From Omphiscola glabra (lineage: Eukaryota; Mollusca; Gastropoda; Lymnaeidae), in the NCBI GenBank assembly GCA_964017045.1, contig OZ024811.1, positions 11,623,818-11,687,817 of the forward strand: a stretch of 64,000 nt of DNA, in the 5' to 3' direction. The notes under the pieces were generated by a model. That model was given only the letters and a program-made list of their open reading frames with translations, did no database searches and was not told the DNA's origin. Of the stretch, positions 11,061 to 22,690 are shown one piece after another (the stretch's first letter is position 1; each line of letters starts with the position of its first letter). Both the position numbers and the translations under genes were made by a program.

Positions 11061-14000
11061 TTAATCTGACGTGGAAGCAACTCTTGCTGTCAACATTCTC
11101 TCCTTCTCGTACTCTTTCTCCAGGTTGTGCGCTCTTGTCAGCTCTTCTTTTTGCTTCTGCTGCTGAAGTTTTACAGCTCGTTTCTGCCAGAAACGAAAAC
11201 CAAAAAAAATAATTAAATTAAATGGCAATAAAATAAAAAGTGTTAATCTTGTGTGTACAAATTAAAAGAATTAATAAACATTTATTTCCGAGAAAGATTT
11301 TATATTATCATAAATATATCATCTATTTTCAAATTATTTTCTTTTGAGCTACAATTTCAGCTTGCATGGACCAAGGGCTAATAAAATTTAATGGCTTGGG
11401 GCAATCATTTGTCCTTATTTATTAAGTTTGAAGTCCATTTTACAGTAATTGCACTTATAAATTAATATAAAATGTCTATTTTAGTTTTAGGGGGATGAAA
11501 GTGTTAGAATTATTTAATTGATAAACAAAAAAGGAAATAGATGTATAAATTCTAGTATTTCATAGAGAAACAGGACATTTTGTGACCTCACTCTTTAAAT
11601 AAATGCAGTGCACCGTATCCGGAAATTTGTTTGAAAGCATTATTTTGTTTAGCTATATAGTAAAGTGCATTCAAAAAGAAATTTGATGAAAATTATTGCG
11701 GAACTGAAAAAAATAAAATTTGACCAAACTTCCGTTCGATCAATTTTCCGTCTATGAAATTTGTTTCAAACAAATTTCCGATAACCGCCGTGCACTAATT
11801 AAACAAATTTTATAATGTGCTTTATCTTTCAATTCAGCTTTTAATTCTTTTTCCATCAATAATGAAAATTCAGTAACCAGTTTAACCCAGTTTCTTAGCA
11901 TTAGTTCTCTGTCCCCACAATTCACAACTTTTATTCACCTCAAGTTAAGTCGGTACAAACGCAGGAGAAAACTCAGTTCGGCAAAGAGTTAATTTTAATA
12001 GCATTAACTAGTGTTGGAAATAATTGCATGTGTGAGCATTATCTCAAAAGTCGCTGCTCCTACAAGGTTTAATTACTTAATGATGTGTGTCACCAACCTT
12101 AAGCTTTTTGGATTTATCGTGTAGGCTGGACATGTCTCTCTTCAGCTTAATCAACTTATTCTGATAAAGTTTGGCCTTTGCCATCTGTAAGAAAGAAAAA
12201 AAAATCCAAATAAATGGATCATAAATTTGGTCTATTAAAAAATCATGTACAGGAATAATTTTATGAAGCACATTTTTTTTTTTCTTTCATAAAACTAAAA
12301 TAAAACAATTCTTTTTATAATCTTGGCTAAAAAACCCTACAACCTTAATGCACAGAAATGACTTGTGGGTTCATCAGTTAGATGGTCAGTGTAATGAATA
12401 AAAAAAAAAAAGCAATAGCACCACAGCTTTTTGACTGCAGACTCACTGTTTTCTCCAACTCCACTAGTGCTTGGCATTCTGTAAACTTGGTAGTCTCTTG
12501 CTGGACAGTCTCTATTAGCACTGATTGACTAGTTCTGTTGATGGGAAAAGTACTTCAATTTATTATATTTTTTTTTTAAACTGAGTAACTGCTACATTGG
12601 TACCTATCAAGCTTGTAGGGGCTTTACTTTTTTTTTTTCCCTCCATATTTGAGGGCCCACGATCAATTTATTGATCATTTTGGTTCCTGGTTTGAATTCA
12701 GGGCTTGCCTTCTCTTAGATTAGTTGCGGTCAAAGGCTAATGGGTCACGTCACATCCACCCCGGGTGCTTGGATCCTTTTATGTGCGATGATGCAGTGGC
12801 ACAAATGAAAGATTTCTAACAGACAGCAACTTTTTTTTTTCCCAAGCTGGATTACAAACAAAAAATTGCATCAGTCACTACATTCCTTTTGCTGTCCTCT
12901 AGGTAACAACATGTCAGCTGTTTATTTTTAATTGTTATGTTTGTGTTATGTCTTGTTTGCTCAGTGATTTGTTGCGGCCCTTTTTTTACAGGTTTTCCCC
13001 ATACTCAGTTTCACATATTTCCATCAATCTTTCGAATAGTTAAAAAAAATATATATATAATCACCGTTGCTTCTTCTGGCTATTTCAATTAAATGTTTAA
13101 ATATTTAAGATGGCTGCAACATTTGTTTTCTTCAATAAAACAACAGCTTTTAGGATTGTGCTAACTAAGTTTGACTTCAGCATGAAGGGTTTAATATGGT
13201 CCATAATGTGCCGTTTATCCCAAAAAAGGGTAAGGAAAGAAGTCCTAAATGTGCATGTTTGGTTTTCACCCGGATTTCAAATGCATGACTATCTCAATCC
13301 TTGTTTTCTGTCTTATGACCCTGGCAATCAGCTACCAATATTAAAGTTTAAAGAAGATCACTATCACTGACCTCAGGTTTTAGAATTCAACATACAATAA
13401 AAAAACACCCTAGAAGTTGATCAACAGCCTTACACTTTAGCCTGACTGATGTCTTAATTAATTTTTTTTTATTAACAATGTGTTTGCAGCATAGTTTCAT
13501 GTAACATCTTTTTTTTAAAATACGGTTTTACTGTTTAGATGGCAACTTACTTAATTTGGTCTATCGTAGACTTTGTCTTTTGTAGTGATGGCATGAATCT
13601 TGCAATGAACCCATTCGTTAATAAATCAATGGTAGCAGGGTTGACAGACACATCGGCTGGGTATATTACAATAAATGTTTATTGAGTGTGATCATCTTTA
13701 ACAATTTTATAAGATGGAAAAGAAATGACAAAGTCCCCAGTCTGTTATCCAGAAAACGATGAAATAAATGTGCACAACTTAATAATTATTACAGACAAAT
13801 TTGTAAGATAGGTGTGATGTCTGCATAAAAAAATATTTTAAAAGCATGGGAAATTTTAAAATAAACATGTTAATTCCTTAATATCTGTGGGGATCATAAT
13901 ATGACTTCAACTTCAACATAAAATATAACTTCCACATAAAATATGACTTCAACATATGTTGCATATAAGAAAATTCTACGTCTCATTCTGAAGAGGGGGC

Positions 14001-14496
14001 AGAACCTTCCACTAACTAACACAACTTGGGTTGTTGTTTTTTGTATCAAAGCTTTAGTAATTCATGTTTATATAGAAGACTGGAGTCATGAAAAAAAAGA
14101 TCAGAAGTAAAATGTTCTAGCATGACAAAATGAAATATTTTTTTTAAATTAAGTGACTAGATTAAAAAATTCCTAGACTACATTTTGAACAAATGAAAAC
14201 TCACTGTCTTGATAAACACCATTCATCATTAATTCTGCATCATAGCTTTGTTTCAGCTCAGAGTTTGGTTGTTTATCTCCGTTCTGTGCAAGTTCATTTG
14301 ATGATGAATTCCCCCCTTCTGATGTCTGGGTTGTGTCAGCAGTTTCTTCCCTAAGGGCGTTAGCTGATATATCCTCACAGTTCTTTGCAGACTGGCCTTG
14401 GCTTGGTGGTTCTTCTATATCATCTTGAGCCTCTTTCTCTGTCTGCTCATTCAGTTTCATCTTTCCCAACGTGGTCTCCTCAGTAGGAGTTTCCAT
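11061..14496 (-). CDS. BLOC1S6: BLOC1S6 (pallidin), BLOC-1 subunit 6
   Basis: Five coding exons on the minus strand, 14496-14205, 13656-13551, 12534-12447, 12184-12098 and 11183-11061, give 231 residues with consistent phases (1, 2/0 joins checked). Pallidin is a coiled-coil subunit of BLOC-1, which with AP-3 sorts cargo to lysosome-related organelles and binds syntaxin partners. The C-terminal 130 residues match the family: LLTNGFIARFMPSLQKTKST, then AKAKLYQNKLIKLKRDMSSL HDKSKKLK, then KLQQQKQKEEL and ending ERMLTARVASTSD, the counterpart of the KQLTARP tail in vertebrates. The first 98 residues are acidic, Ser/Thr/Gln-rich and unconserved, making the protein about 60 residues longer than the human one. 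The start METPTEE follows a splice acceptor at 14520, so at least one non-coding 5' exon lies further right and was not found. Confidence 0.94.
12637..12800 (-). mobile_element. tRNA-derived SINE fragment
   Basis: Shares GAGGGCCCACGATCAATTTA, a TTGATCATT run, CTGGTTTGAATTCAG and CATCCACCCCGGGTGCT with 16372-16505. The same CACATCCACYCCGRGTGCT core recurs at 29234. The right end (tRNA-like head) is missing here. It lies in an intron of BLOC1S6. Orientation is judged from the copy near 29 kb. Confidence 0.65.
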
Positions 14497-16371
14497 TTTT
14501 ACTATCCCCAGATTATGTCCTGGAAGAGTTGGATGGATGGTTTGATTAAATAAATATAAAATGTTCAAGTACTTCAATAAATAGCTTTCATTCATAGTGT
14601 GTCATGAATAATTTCTAGTGCATCCAACTTTTTAATTTTTTTGTAACAATATATTATCTCGCCTGCATTTTTAGACCTATTCTGCCTATCAAGAATTTAA
14701 CTGCATGTAGACTACTGTCTTAAATTTTGGTAAATGACATTAATAGTGACAGCAAAAAATTAGTAAACACATTTAAAACTAACTGATAGTGTTGATTATG
14801 ATATTGCATTTGGGTGATGATACTGTGGCAATCTCATTTAGCATAATAAATTCAATAAAAATGAGATGACATATTTTATTTGTATTTATTAGTATTTTTT
14901 TTTTTCATTAATAGACTTATTTCATTATTTATAGGGCTTTAATAATTCAAATACAGTCATTTCTGAACTAAAACAACAACCGTTTAAGAAATTGTGCTAC
15001 AACAACAACAACAAAATTAAGTTCAACAAAATACATTATTAATGGACATACAAATCTTGTCATTCAATTAGGTGTTCTTAAAGAAAATGTTGACATCCGG
15101 ATGACAGAAATTAATTCATTAATTAATTTTAAACTATTTTATTAAAACACACTTAGCTCCCAAATATTACCAAATAATAATGGGATTATGCTTGTATTTT
15201 TCTCATCCCATGGTTCCAAATAATGTGTTGTATAGTAACTTCTGAGATTGCAAGTGTACAATTAAAAGCAAAAATATAGAATCACTGGTTATGGCCTGTA
15301 AAATATGTCTAGGGCACAACTAGGGTAAATTTACGATGTCCAGTACCACTTGTTTCCCTGTGTTGGGTAGCATTTTGTTTATACAGCCGCCATCTTTCTG
15401 CCGTGTAATTTTCAAAAAAATATAGTACTCGACATGGGGTACACAGTGAATGATGGAGACCGTGTGATTAAGCTATTTTCCGAGAAATAATGAAAATGAT
15501 ATGAGAATGGCATTTTTTAATGGGTGAAGCTTATGGTGCATAAAAAAATAATGATGTTAAAAAATGTATTAATCAATTGAAAAAATTAATAAATTTGGAG
15601 TTTAGAAAAGCATGCAAAATAGCAAAAGGCCTTCAAATTTTATGAAATATTTTTTTCCAAAAAAACCCTTTAACCCTAAAATCTTTCAATATACCTAACT
15701 TGAACCCTAAATGTCCCCAACATGACAATTAGTGTCCTAACCGCAACATCTCCCTAACGCTTGAAAATCTATAACTATATCTAGCCTGAAACCTTAAATG
15801 TCCCTAACAAACATAAGTGTCTCACTAACATTAAAATAAGATCTCCTGACATCAACCATGTGTTTCTGTGCTACAGTAACACACCGTAGTGAGAAAAGCG
15901 TAAAAAAAATTTGTAAAAAGATTAAAAAGACTTTTAAAATCTTAAAAATAATGAAAACCCAACTTACAGCTTCATCGAATACAAGTTTACACAATTTATT
16001 ACAATTTTCAGACCCACCATACCTAAAATCTAAAGAAATCAATGAGTCAAAATCCATTTATCAAATGATCAGACACAGACCAGCAAAACAAGAACCTCGT
16101 TTTCAAATACCAGTATTAATTAACCTGGCTTTGAAATATTAATTTAAAAAATCATCAATCAAGACATTCCATCAGCGTATAAACACATTTTTTTTAAAAA
16201 ATAATAATTAACTCGTGACTTAACAACTTAAAGAATGGGGAGTTCACTCATACACAGAAGCTCAGGTTGGTACCAGATAGCTTAGGCATAAGTTAGCTGG
16301 CACTTGATTTGAATTTGATATTATCATGTCAGATTCATGTCAAATAAAGTGCACAATTATTTCTTTTCTTA

Positions 16372-16505
16372 TATTTGAGGGCCCACGATCAATTTATTGA
16401 TCATTCTGGCTCCTGGTTTGAATTCAGAGTTTGCCTTCTCTTAGAAAAGTTGCTGCCAAAGGCTAACAAGTTCCATCCACCCGGGGTGCTTTGTTCTTGT
16501 AATTG
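16372..16505 (-). mobile_element. tRNA-derived SINE fragment, second copy
   Basis: About 80% identical by eye to 12637-12770: GAGGGCCCACGATCAATTTA, TTGATCATTCTGGCTCCTGG, GAATTCAGAGTTTGCCTTCT and CATCCACCCGGGGTGCT. Lacks the promoter-bearing head. Confidence 0.68.
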
Positions 16506-17251
16506 TTATACTGTGGACTAAGTTTAACAAGAAGAATTACATCGTGGAAAGGGTGTGTGGGGTGTGGTGTGACACTATGAGCTTACCGGACCGAGTGACA
16601 GCAACCCTAGCTACGCCACTGATTGTAATTGCTGCAATTGCTAGCTCTTGCTGCTTTTTTAAAAATTAGTTTGTGTGCATTTTGATTACAGCAGTAAATG
16701 TTTTTTCTTTTGAATTTTATCGGCTCATTGCTTTTAATGGTAATTTTTTCCATTGTCAATAAAGTTAATTAAAGAAATAAAACTAAGATAACTAAATTGT
16801 TGAATTATTTTTAATTTTATTACAATATAACTTATACGTTGGGGTGTGTGTTTAAAACGGTGTGGGCCTGCAGTCTACCTGCAGCCCTGTAAAAAATGTT
16901 AAGAATCCCTGCCCTAGAGCATTTACTAAGATACCACCACCTCTCTCCCCCCCCCCCATTTGTTATCCTTCCACCCCACTTCCTGTGGTTGCCAATTCTA
17001 TGACTCCAGTGTCCGTCTTTAGCCATAAATTCTCACAGATGTCATTGCAACTACACCCCGAGTTTCCTCCTATTTGGCGTCTCTTGTAATTTGATCTGAT
17101 GCCTTTTTTCGGACTTCGCATACCTGCACTGATTCTCTCAGTGATAGCAGTTTAAAAATAAAATGATGGTTGTATAAATGAATATGTTAAAAATGTCTGT
17201 AATTTAGCGTTATTAAGTGCATTTCTTTACTACAATATTCTACTTTTCATG

Positions 17252-17635
17252 TGACGTCACATTGCTTGAGGGTCCCCCCCTCCCCCTCGTCACAAAAATT
17301 ACCCCCCCTCCCCCCTAGACGCGTGACGTCATTTATGGATGGCCCCTTAGCACATTCACTTTCACATTCTCTCTATTTCACCTCCCAATGTTAGCAGACG
17401 TTTGTATTTTACATGGCCGCCATCTTGGTTGACACGACCAGTAATGGGTCATGGAAACAAAGATGGCAGCGATAACCCGATGAGAAATATGTGGCGGTGA
17501 TTGCATAAATTTACCGAAATAATTATTGAGTTACATCTAAGTAACATATTATTATTATCAAAGGCTATGCCAAGTGTTAAAAATTTAAAAGTGAATAATA
17601 CTTGGCTGATGTTAATATGTTTATCCGTGACGTCA
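17252..17635. promoter_or_regulatory. Three CRE palindromes TGACGTCA
   Basis: Exact TGACGTCA occurs at 17252-17259, 17324-17331 and 17628-17635. The second and third share an extended context (CGTGACGTCATTT then TGG and CCCCTTA), so they may be the two ends or two copies of one repeat rather than independent promoter sites. The interval also has C-rich tracts and a copy of the YY1-type segment CATGGCCGCCATCTTGGTTG at 17412. It could be the BLOC1S6 promoter region, but no transcript start can be read. Confidence 0.4.
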
Positions 17636-18050
17636 TTTGTGTGGATTCACTCCCCTTATTTTTTTTATTAGAGTTACATTTTCCTTAAATTACGATGGCA
17701 TGTTTTTTTAATTAAATTTTTATTGGTTGATTAAATATAATGATAAAATTTGATTGGTTGGCTGATTTAGTATTTTATGTCGTCTGCCATTTCATAAGAT
17801 TATTTTAGAGGATGACCACACGTGTTTTATTCGTGTTTCATTAATTTTTGGATATTCTTTTCGTTGGAACCTGAAATAAAGTGTGTAAAAGTGTATTCCA
17901 TGAAAATGTAAGTTGGGTTTTCATTACTTCTTTATTTTATAATTAATTTTGGCCAATTTTCTTTGTTTTTTTTAAATTTTCCTACTTTTCAGGGTCAAAA
18001 CCCAGCGCCACGTTAGGCTAAGGCGAGAGTGTCAAAACCCTGGTTCCGAT

Positions 18051-18303
18051 AGGGTCAAAACCCTGTTAGGGAGAGGGTCAAAACCCTGTTAGGGAGAGGG
18101 TCAAAACCCTGTTAGGGAGAGGGTCAAAACCCTGTTAGGGAGAGGGTCAAAACCCTGTTAGGGAGAGGGTCAAAACTCTGTTAGGGAGAGGGTCAAAACC
18201 CTGTTAGGGAGAGGGTCAAAACCCTGTTAGGGAGAGGGTCAAAACCCTGTTAGGGAGAGGGTCAAAACCCTGTTAGGGAGAGGGTCAAAACCCTGTTAGG
18301 GAG
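18051..18303 (+). repeat. 23-bp telomere-like minisatellite (11 units)
   Basis: 253 bases = 11 x 23. The unit AGGGTCAAAACCCTGTTAGG plus GAG contains TTAGGG. Inside each unit AGGGT pairs with ACCCT and ACCCT pairs with AGGG of the next block, so the array is self-complementary. Only one unit differs (ACTCT for ACCCT). It ends with TTTAGGGTTCAGGTTAGGGT. Confidence 0.97.
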
Positions 18304-18409
18304 GAATTTAGGGTTCAGGTTAGGGTGAGGGATAGATTTAGATAATTTTTTCATTTTTAAAAACTTTTTATTCGTAATTTTAGCAAAAAACATGAGTTAT
18401 TTTATTTTT

Positions 18410-18489
18410 CCATGGCCGCCATCTTGGTTGTCCCCACCCGTGAACACGTAAAAGTTCGCGGGTTGGGGCAACCAAGATGGCGGCCATGG
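18410..18489. repeat. 36-bp-arm hairpin with YY1-type motifs
   Basis: Left arm 18410-18445, 8-base spacer ACGTAAAA, right arm 18454-18489; 33 of 36 positions pair. Both outer arms carry GCCGCCATCTTGG, the reverse complement of the YY1 consensus AAGATGGCGGC. The first 20 bases recur at 17412. Either a foldback/MITE or a paired regulatory site. Confidence 0.9.
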
Positions 18490-19740
18490 TAAAAGACGCG
18501 GATAGGCTTCTCAAAATTTACCTAATACTCAATAGTAATAACTAAAAAAAAAAAAAAAGAAGAACTATGTTTCAAAATCATATCTGCATCATCAGCATCG
18601 CCATCGGTGAATTAGCACAATCAAACTCATATGTCAATGATGTCAACGTCATGTTTTTCTTTACCACTAGTCCTTGTTGACGAGTTCAGAATCCTATACT
18701 TATGTATAACTTATACTATAAAAGTAGTCAGTAGTATAAGTATAAGTATATATAATATATAAGTATAGGTTCATAGTCATAGTCTACTAATTAAGTCTAT
18801 TTGAGTAGTGTGAGTGTGTGAACAATCCCTAATTTAAAAAAAAACTGAAATAGCTTACTGTAAAATGCGGTATGCTTAATTAGCTATTTAGAGGTGGTAG
18901 ATCTCATCAATCCATGCATGATATGATTGTTTTTACATAAATCACCCGAGTCTAATAGTCTATTACTATTGCAGTGTTTACGTTTCTTTAATGTTGTTAT
19001 AACTAGGCTTGTGACTTCCGCTAAGGTCAGAGGGTAAGTTCAATCTAAAATACGCAACACAAAAAAGTAACAGTGTAATGAAAGCTCACTAAAAAATATT
19101 TTATGTTTCAACATTACTTCATCCTCGTCAGTACTAGTACTACATATCTAAACGTGATATTTCCACTTCGTAAAATTAGAGTAAAAGCCTTCCTCAAAAA
19201 AATGTACAAGAATTTTGAAGAATAGAAACTGGACTTGTAGAAAGTTGAAATCTGCTATTATTTTTATGCAGTTCCGAACTCAGTTCACTCACTGAGGTAG
19301 CAGTATGCGCAGCCAGGGTAGGCATTTGGCTTTGGTACAGGCAAAGCAGGTAACTGCCGGGAGCGCAAAAGTCTAGGGACGTCATTTTCAACCTAACCAA
19401 AAATTGAAACGTTGAATTCATGGAAAAAATTTTTTTTATAATTTAACAAATGTGATGATTTTGATCGACTCTTCAATGATAAGGATATCCAATTCCTTTA
19501 CGCCAACGTTAATGAATTGTACAACACAGTATAGCTATTTAAATGAATTATATAACATCCATAATTCATTTGTTACAAATTGTGTAACTGAAATCATAAG
19601 TGATGTTTATTGATAATAAATTTTAGTGGAATGCAACCCCTGTCCTGTTAAAAAAACAAAAACAGCATTTTTGGCCGAAAATGTCACCCCTTCAATCAAA
19701 GAAAAAAAGATCCACTTGGAGGACCGCCATTTGCCTACGC

Positions 19741-19778
19741 CAGGGGTCTCCAAACTTTTTTCACGGCGGGCCGGATAA

Positions 19779-19816
<38 letters not shown>

Positions 19817-19949
19817 ACGAGCGTGTGCCGGATAATGATTACGTACAATAATTTCAAGCCAGAACGAAATTTCAAGTACCGTCGGCGGGCCGGTTGAACT
19901 GGCCTCGCGGACCAGATCCGGCCCGAGGGCCGTAGTTTGGAGACCCCTG
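19741..19949. mobile_element. hAT-type MITE with 8-bp TSD
   Basis: Perfect 16-bp terminal inverted repeats CAGGGGTCTCCAAACT / AGTTTGGAGACCCCTG bound a 209-bp non-coding element. Exact 8-bp target duplications GCCTACGC flank it (19733-19740 and 19950-19957). CAGxxG-type ends plus an 8-bp TSD are hAT hallmarks. The interior has a long A run and GC-rich GGCGGGCCGG. It has split an older CTACGCCACTG terminus. Confidence 0.93.
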
Positions 19950-20216
19950 GCCTACGCCACTGGACTGGCGATGACGCAAAATCCACTGAACTTCAATAAA
20001 ATGTTTCGGATTAAGCGTCATTTCAAACGATCAAATTAGCTTCAAATTTCGCGTCAAAATTTTGTATTAACGCCATTAACGCACTATTTTGTGTGTGGTT
20101 CATTATTATTTTTTTTTAAATTTTTTTTTTTGGACAAAAATTGGAATTTTATCAAATAGTAATTTGAAAGTTGGGACAAGGCTTCATACAAAAATCTCAA
20201 AATGGACCCGGAAACG

Positions 20217-20448
20217 CAGCGCCACCATTCGTACCCGGGTCCCTTTAGACTCAATGCTATTCGGATGTCATATGTGGTAGTTTATTTTAGTTAAAATGAA
20301 GAATTAAGTTTACAAACGTATAGTCCATTCAATTATCTTTCATTTGATACCTCATTTTGTCTTAAAAACCCTACAATAATATTTTAAATAGGTTTTTTTA
20401 AAATCTCAATCTCTCACTTCTGGTATTTGGGTACGAATAGCCACTTCG
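20217..20448 (+). mobile_element. Dispersed MITE-like repeat, copy B
   Basis: 232 bp, homologous to 978-1205. ATTCGTACCC at 20226-20235 and GGGTACGAAT at 20433-20442 form a perfect 10-bp inverted pair near the ends, so it is probably a non-autonomous DNA element. Confidence 0.8.
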
Positions 20449-20880
20449 AAAAAATAAATTCAACTTTGAGTGCAGGGGGTAAAAAACCAAACGGTGGCAT
20501 TGGGGCTCAAAAAGTCACACATAGTAATTTCTTCTCAAATTTTGCTGACGATTCGAGTCAGCGTTGCATTTATTTAGAGAAATAAGTTTTGCTAAACTGA
20601 AATTGATTAAAACATTAAATTTTAAGAGCATATTTTATCCAGGATAGGCTCACATCTTTGGTTATGATGTCTATTGAAAATGATGTAGTCGACTAGATGA
20701 TGGAGATGACATCAGAGCTTTTTCTTCCTCAACAATACTCAACAGCCAGAAGAGTTTGCTCGTAGGATAGTATATTAGTTATTGTGCCATTAAAATTTTT
20801 TAAATTCTAAAATTGTATTTCTGAATTTTTTTCTTGTTAGAGTTGCACCTTTTCAATAAAAATCCGTTTTAATTTTGCTA

Positions 20881-21266
20881 TATACCTTATTTTCGCGCAT
20901 ACAAGACACAAATAATTATAAGACGCACTCATATATAAGACGTGGGTTTTGGCGATTTGTGTAAAAAATAGTTTACATAAGACGCACGCGGCCTAGACAT
21001 CTGCCGCACTGAGTAATTTATATCCAGTGGTTTCCTTTCCTTTATCATCAATGAAAATGTTTCCAATGTCGGATGTAAACAAAAATTCATTACCATTTTT
21101 AGTTTACCGGTAGGTCAAAGAATTTTTTGGAGGGAGGACCGCAACGATGATCTGTGCAAAAAAATATTTTACAAAAGACGCACCCGTATATATAAGGCGC
21201 ACCCTGGGTGTGGGTACGTAAAAACTTTGTTATACGACGCGTTTTATATTCGCAAAAAATACAGTA
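20881..21266. mobile_element. Probable MITE rich in AAGACGCAC
   Basis: The ends TATACCTTATTTTCGCGCAT and (reverse complement of the right end) TACTGTATTTTTTGCGAATA are imperfect inverted repeats. Subterminal CATAAGACGCAC / ATAAGGCGCACC motifs occur several times. TA at the ends fits a Tc1/mariner-type duplication, but this is not proven. Confidence 0.6.
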
Positions 21267-21343
21267 CAATTTCAATTATAATTACATTTTATTATATGTA
21301 TATAATTGGCTGAATAAGACTTTTCTATTTTAGTACTCCAGTC

Positions 21344-21531
21344 CAGTGGCGTAGCGAGCTTAACTCGCGCCCGGGGCACAATACCTTCTTAGCGCCCCCA
21401 ATACCTTTTAAGCGCCCCCCTATTCGAAAACCATACAATATTATAGTAAAATATACCATTTGGCGCCCCTTTGTGAGTAGCGCCCAGGGCATGATGCCCT
21501 CCCTTGCCCCCCCCCCCTCACTACGCCACGG
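21344..21531. mobile_element. Small DNA transposon relic with CAGTGGCGTAGCGAG ends
   Basis: Left end CAGTGGCGTAGCGAG; right end reads CCGTGGCGTAGTGAG in reverse complement (13/15). The interior has repeated GCGCCCCC. No target duplication is visible, so it is old. Related ends are at 16610 and around the hAT MITE at 19741. Confidence 0.65.
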
Positions 21532-21664
21532 GAACACCGAAATTTTTGTGTGCTCTGGGGCACCACATTTGCTAAGACCAACCCTGGTAGCAGCATAACA
21601 AGCTTTAGCACTCTGCTGGCTACTTTTAACTATTTAAAGTTTTAATAATATTAGGACTAATATT

Positions 21665-21885
21665 TAGGTCAAGGCCTGCAATGCTCAAAATTTAAGGCAG
21701 TCAGTAATACTTTATGAAAAACATGTGCGGGCCGAAAGATAATAGGAGAGGGGGGGGGAACTATTAAGAAAATAATAATAATAGTAAAGAATATTTCGTT
21801 ACTTTGCTGACCGCAAAGTGGGTGAGGGTGCCGGCGGGCCGCATGCGACTCCAGGGCCGCATGTTGTGCACGCCTAATTAATTGA
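21665..21885. mobile_element. Diverged relative of the 27.6-kb hAT-type MITE
   Basis: Shares TAATACTTTATGAAAAA, GGCCGAAAGATAATAGGA, CTATTAAGAAAATAATA and GGCGGGCC in the same order with 27553-27761. Ends are degraded (AAGGCCTGCAATGC ... TTGTGCACGCCT). Confidence 0.75.
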
Positions 21886-22439
21886 ATCGTCCATAAAATA
21901 TGTAAACAAGATGGGGATGAGAGTTGGGGAGTGTCTGAACATTCTTGACAAGGTTGAAAGCAGGAAGAATTATTAATTTAAAAATAAATGATACATTAAA
22001 TAAATGTAAAAAAAATAATAAACCCCCCCAAAAAAACAACAAATATAAATGGAATTTAATGATTAAAATTAGTTCAAATAGAACGGCGGCGACAGTGCTT
22101 TCTTAAGCATAACAAATTAATCCATAATCCTCAACAATTAAAACACAGGGTTGGGGAAAGCCTGAAAAAAAAAAAAAGCCGAGGCAAAACAGCAAATAGC
22201 CCTCTTGTGCAGACAGAAAAATTAACATAGGCCTACTTATAATGTAATTTTAAAAGAAAAACTTACCCTAGGCATTGTCACGGTGAACTGCAATATTTAT
22301 AATATCATTCCCTACGTTACTAAAGCTATGATTGGATCAAAGAAGAAGACGAAGAACCATTGTAATGTGTTTTAGACAGCAAAAGACACCACCTGGATTG
22401 GATTCGTTAACCGAAGAGAAGGACAACTCTGAATTTACA

Positions 22440-22690
22440 CCCTGATACTGAGTCTCGTAGGTGGTATGAAATTAATACAATGAAAATTACGGCAACTCCT
22501 GCTGGTAGATGACCAACAAAAAAAAAAAAAACAACAACAACAACAACAAAGCTGCTGGTCGTCTACTGCATCCTGGTCTATTTCCAGTTCGTCTTGACTA
22601 ATCATTGGAAAAAGGCTGACGCACTGAGCAAACACTCTCACTCTCTCACTTTAAACAAAATACAGCTCAAGTCAAAGCTACTACTCAAAG
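22440..22690 (+). mobile_element. SINE-like element, single-copy relative of the 43-44 kb array
   Basis: CTGCTGGTCGTCTACTGCAT ... TTCCAGTTCGTCTTGACTAA ... GGCTGACGCACTGAGCAAAC ... CTTTAAACAAAATACAGCTC aligns along its length with the repeated unit and right flank at 43345-44450. It carries an A-rich and CAA-repeat stretch at about 22510-22550. Confidence 0.65.

Noticed and set aside
13110..13370. 86-residue frame in a BLOC1S6 intron
   Set aside because: No conserved motif and lies between two verified exons on the other strand.
15858..16142. 94-residue lysine-rich frame
   Set aside because: AT-rich composition (K, I, N) fits chance; overlapped by an equal minus-strand frame.
21325..21537. 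Short glycine/arginine-rich frame
   Set aside because: Coincides with a small TIR transposon relic.
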